Assembly: GCA_003990745.1 (NCBI GenBank)
Contig: RBNI01001268.1
Location: 1 to 23,358 of the forward strand
Source of the DNA: Jimgerdemannia flammicorona
Lineage: Eukaryota > Mucoromycota > Endogonomycetes > Endogonales > Endogonaceae
Direction: 5' to 3'
Length of the DNA stretch: 23,358 nucleotides
The notes under the pieces are model-generated. The model worked only from the letters and a program-made list of their open reading frames with translations, was not told the origin of the DNA and searched no databases. The position numbers and the translations under genes are program-made. Below, piece by piece: positions 20,065-23,358 of this stretch; the stretch's first letter is position 1, and every line of letters starts with the position of its first letter.

Positions 20065-21960
20065 TTTCAATAAGAAAAAGGTTACTAATAAGAAATCAAA
20101 CTTATCTCTACTATTCAAATAAAGAGACTATTATATAAGAAGGAGAAAATATACTATATTTGGATAGTAGAAGAAGTATTAGAAACTCCCATTAGTTCAG
20201 TTCTACTAGAAGTCCAGAAACTAGTACTCTTAAATAAATAAAATCAATTTGAATTAAATTTTATTTAAATTGAATCAAATTGGATATTTTTTAATTCAAA
20301 TCAAGTTCAAATCAAATCAAATTTGAATTGAATTAAAGATCCAATTTAAACCCTATTTTTCAAAATATAGTAACTTAATAAAAATATATTCAAATTTAAT
20401 AATTTTTAGCTTATTAGATTTTTCTTATATAGAGGAATCTAATAAGTAAAAGATTATTAAATTTGGACATATTTTCATTGAGTTATTATATTTCATAAAA
20501 TAGAGTTTGAATCAAATCTTGAATTAAACTAAACCTTTGATTTGATTTGAATTAAATTGAATTAAATCTTTGATTTGATTGAATTAAATTAAATTTGAGG
20601 TAAATTTAATTTGATTCAATTTATTGAGAGTACTACTAGAAACTATTTAAAGAATTCTGAGATATTTTTTAAGAATCTATAGAACTCCCACCAAAGTACC
20701 AAATTCAGTATAAGATTAACCTCATCTCAGAGGCTAAACTATCTTATAAGAGTATTTATCAACTAGTTCAACCTAAGCTTAAGATTCTCAAGGAGCTGAC
20801 CAAGCTACTAATTCCAGAATATATTGAACTAAGTAGATCACTCTTTGGTATACTCATTCTATTTATCAAAAAGAAGGATGACTCATTGTAAATATATATT
20901 AACTATTAAGTTCTTAACAAGATTACTATTAAGAACTAGTATACTCTCTCAAGGATTAATGAGCTACTCTATTAGATTTTTAAGACCCAAATATTCTCCC
21001 TATTAGATCTGTGAAATTAATACTATCAAATTCTAACAATATAGAAAAGATAGTCTTCAGAATGTATTTTAAGCATTATCAGTTCTAAGTTATATCTTTT
21101 GATCTAATTAATATATTAATAATCTTTTAGAACCTCATGAACAATATTTTTGATCATTATTTAATATATATATCTTAGTATATATTGATAATATATATAC
21201 TAATCTATAGTGAAACTATTGAGATATATTATACTTATCTCTAAAATATACTAATCTTACTATATAAATATCAGCTTTATACTAAAATAAGTAAGTATAA
21301 GTTCTACTAGAACCAGATTGAGTATCTGAGATATATTATCTCAGTTGATGATATTAATATAGATCTCTAAAAGATAGCAGTTCTATAGAATATTTCTATC
21401 TTTATTACTCTTATACTTTCTAGAGATTATAGAATACTATTATCAGTTTATCTAAGAAAATTCTATAATTGCTATCTTACTTACTAGTTAGATATAAAAA
21501 GAAGTCAATATTAAGATCAAATAGATCTCTATCTATATAGTAGCTATAAATTATCTCAAGAAACTACTTACTGAGATCTTAGTACTGATTACACCAGACT
21601 CTATCAGACTTTTTTCTCTAACTTCAGATATATTAAATATGATATTAGGACTATACTCAATTAAGAAAACTGCTTAATGACTTATTTATCTCAGAAATTT
21701 AAATCAGTAGAGATGTGTTATACTACTTATAAAAAGGAACTCTTGGCTATAGTAACTGTACTTCAGAAATAGTGCTACTTCTTACTAGAATAGCTATTCA
21801 TAATCTATATAGATTATAATATACTTAGATATATTCACACTCAGCTGATACTAATCTATAGATAAGCATAATAGATAGAAATCATTACTCTCTTTGATAT
21901 AGAAATTAAATATATTTTAGATAAAACTAACTAAGTGACTAATAGTTTCTTAAGATATAT
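20065..21960 (+). pseudogene. Second Ty3/Gypsy pol remnant, split by a foldback element
   Basis: Coding similarity starts in the protease-RT linker (RLLYKKEKIYYIWIVEEVLE, about 20,110-20,185) and is interrupted at 20,224-20,637 by foldback element 2. It resumes with LPPKYQIQYKINLISEAKLS (near 20,685), a Gly-less RT entry motif (RSLFGILILFIKKKDDSL), NKITIKN, RINELLY, then decayed RT. The RNase H block KFKSVEMCYTTYKKELLAIV (near 21,700) and the tail FDIEIKY (near 21,895) follow. It is more decayed than the copy at 15,440 and of a different Gypsy lineage, judging by the RNase H wording. Integrase was not found; the element appears truncated by the sequence starting near 22,040. Confidence 0.85.
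20222..20635. mobile_element. Foldback element 2 (about 414 bp), nested in Gypsy pol
   Basis: Starts TAGTACTCTTAAATAAAT and ends ATTTATTGAGAGTACTA, the same termini as foldback element 1. The halves pair through the centre, where CTTATTAGATT (20,410-20,420) faces AATCTAATAAG (20,436-20,446). An 8-bp direct repeat AGAAACTA lies at 20,216-20,223 and 20,638-20,645. Removing one copy plus the insert restores an uninterrupted pol reading frame, which supports a genuine target-site duplication. It contains no ORF; TTGAATT-type motifs are common. Confidence 0.88.
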
Positions 21961-21999
21961 AAAAGATAAAATTATCTTCTTAGTTAAGGTAATTGGTAA

Positions 22000-23215
22000 T
22001 TTTACTCAACTAATCAAGAATAACTATTATAACATACTGGCTCAATGGAGGCAAATTACAAGATTGGGGGTTAATATAGTTTGGCTTGAGCCCCTAGTTA
22101 CTTTGTTAAAAAGCAACAAAATGTTCTTGGTGTTTAGTAGTATAATAGTCAAGATCTGGATACTGTGTAAGCAGTTTTCTTTTTGGGACAGGTTCTTGGG
22201 TGTAGTGGCGATTTATATATATGTGAACAGGTTTCCTTTTTGGGTCAACTGGGAATTGGTAGAATTTCATATATAGTATGATGATCTCTAAAAGTATGTA
22301 ATTTCTGTATGATGATCTCTGTATAGCACGATGATCTCTGCATGATGATCCTATATAGCATGAGCAGATTCCTTATGTGGGACATTCTGATAATTTGGCA
22401 GATAACTCGATTTGGTTTACTGGAAATTGTATGGTGTGGGTTCTTATTATTGGAAATAATACTGGCAGTGGATATCTCAATGACTTAGGCTCACTGGGAG
22501 CAATAAATGATTTTGGTGATGGATAACTTAGAAATGGCAGATGATGCAGATTCTTTCTAAATTAGCAAACTTCTTAAAAATGGCAGCTTAACTGAGAATT
22601 AACTTGGATGGCACAGATTCTTCCTGAATTGGCAGCTTAACTGGGAAACAGCAGTGAAGTTCTTCCTTGAACTTGGGTAGCAAAATCAGCTTTATATTAG
22701 AAAGTGGACTGGAGTGGAAGAGAAGAGAACCAAGCTCACAACTTCTTGGCAGTGGCTTATTGGTAGGCATATCTTCTAAGTGTTGCAATCCTTTCTGGAT
22801 CAAGTGGCTTTTGGCAGGCATTTCTCCTAAGTGTACCAGACAATTGACTTTTGCTTTGATTTGTATTCAACTTTCAGACTGAGGTTTATTCACTCTTGTC
22901 TCTGGGATAATTTATACAAGTTGGTTGCTATCTGGTTGCTATGTGGCTAACTATAGATTTGCTACTTATGGTAGGTTGTACAGGTCCTATATAGGTGTGT
23001 AGGTCCTATATAGGTGTATAGGTTCTGTACAGATATATCTTATCTGGTAGTCTGGCTATTTATACAGTTTCTGCAGTAATGGTTACTAGTTACTATGCTA
23101 TGTATTCATATCATCTGGCTAATTGTTCATGTCATCTAGCTAAGGTATAACTTGGGTAGTATATCTTGGCTTGTCACATCAGTCTCCACTAAAGGATGGT
23201 CTGTCCTCAGACTGT

Positions 23216-23217
<2 letters not shown>
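22000..23217. mobile_element. Low-CpG region with short direct repeats, possible LTR
   Basis: Less TA-rich than the pol remnants. It contains repeated GATGATCTCT units (22,279-22,350), a duplicated segment with TTGGCAGCTTAACTG (about 22,548-22,640), and tandem GGTCCTATATAGGTGTGTA units (about 22,982-23,025). At the right edge the minus strand reads a short open tail (LRTDHPLVETDVTSQDI) followed by TGTGACA, a layout seen at the pol end/LTR start of many Gypsy elements. It may therefore be an LTR of a minus-strand element that continues beyond the window. The other LTR end was not located. Confidence 0.35.
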
Positions 23218-23270
<53 letters not shown>

Positions 23271-23312
23271 TTTTTTTTATTTTTTTTTTTTTTGGGTTTT
23301 TTTTTCCCCCCC

Positions 23313-23344
<32 letters not shown>

Positions 23345-23358
23345 TTGTTTTTTGGTCT
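23218..23358. repeat. Terminal poly-T and T-rich sequence
   Basis: Fifty-two consecutive T (23,218-23,269) are followed by T runs broken by G, A, a GGG, a run of seven C and CTCT up to the end. Such wording is typical of unresolved homopolymer at a contig end, though a genuine T-rich repeat cannot be excluded. Confidence 0.8.

Larger units (their letters stand above)
12340..23217. mobile_element. CpG-depleted transposon graveyard
   Basis: Reading all lines, I find CpG at only about five places in some 10.9 kb (near 14,834, 15,388, 22,208, 22,329 and 22,408), while the left half has CpG throughout. Coding remnants inside are Ty3/Gypsy pol on the plus strand and a gag-like frame on the minus strand. 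Stops in the pol frames are largely TAG/TAA/TGA where Trp, Gln or Arg codons are expected, that is C-to-T or G-to-A changes. Such decay is known for fungal repeat-induced point mutation and for deamination of methylated cytosine; which of the two acted is inference. Confidence 0.85.

Noticed and set aside
21935..22276. 113-codon plus-strand frame as a membrane protein
   Set aside because: Its first part is the tail of the Gypsy RNase H frame and it then crosses into unrelated sequence. The apparent hydrophobicity comes from AT-rich codons.
22279..23035. CRISPR-like or satellite array
   Set aside because: The repeats are few, uneven in spacing and imperfect, in a eukaryotic transposon block. 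They read as small duplications.
12340..23217. Nuclear copy of mitochondrial DNA as the source of AT-richness
   Set aside because: Retroelement pol motifs run through the block, no mitochondrial genes or tRNAs are seen, and the bias is explained by transitions in repeats.

Overview
The window looks like nuclear DNA of a filamentous or zoosporic fungus. It has a compact ESCRT-III gene with five short introns, two methyltransferase genes with six and seven GT-AG introns and very small exons, and a transposon graveyard carrying C-to-T/G-to-A decay typical of fungal repeat silencing. The phylum cannot be fixed from the sequence alone. The DID2 protein and the methyltransferase type would fit an early-diverging lineage, but heavy repeat-directed point mutation is best documented in Dikarya.

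Two halves with different composition. Positions 1 to about 12,340 are GC-balanced and CpG-containing. In order they hold: DID2/CHMP1 (425-1755, +); a 2.2-kb stretch without a gene but with G-rich and simple repeats; methyltransferase A (5897-3994, -); a 1.85-kb spacer with one TATA-preceded 30-codon ORF; methyltransferase B (9353-7751, -); a weak two-exon ORF (9999-10405, +); and an incompletely modelled membrane-protein-like gene on the minus strand (about 11,922-10,675). A and B are same-strand paralogues: their conserved 63-nt and 182-nt exons match in length, but several introns differ in position. In both, the SAM-binding loop is encoded by tiny exons.

From about 12,340 to 23,217 lies a transposon block in which I count only about five CpG dinucleotides. 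It contains a pair of inverted arms of about 1.2 kb (12,400-13,565 and 17,590-18,870). Between them are a minus-strand gag-like ORF remnant (15,400-13,555) and a plus-strand Ty3/Gypsy RT-RNase H-integrase remnant (about 15,440-17,640). Further right is a second Gypsy pol remnant (about 20,065-21,960, +). Two foldback (full-length palindromic) elements share the terminal sequence TAGTACTCT (19,363-19,949 and 20,222-20,635). The second interrupts the Gypsy pol frame and is flanked by an 8-bp duplication. The window ends in a 52-nt T run and further T-rich sequence, probably a contig end.

The most interesting points are the split of one 25-nt catalytic-loop exon into 11- and 14-nt exons in one paralogue, the twin foldback elements, and the sharp borders between DNA with and without TpA-type decay inside one CpG-free block. 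All gene models were spliced by eye and need transcript support.
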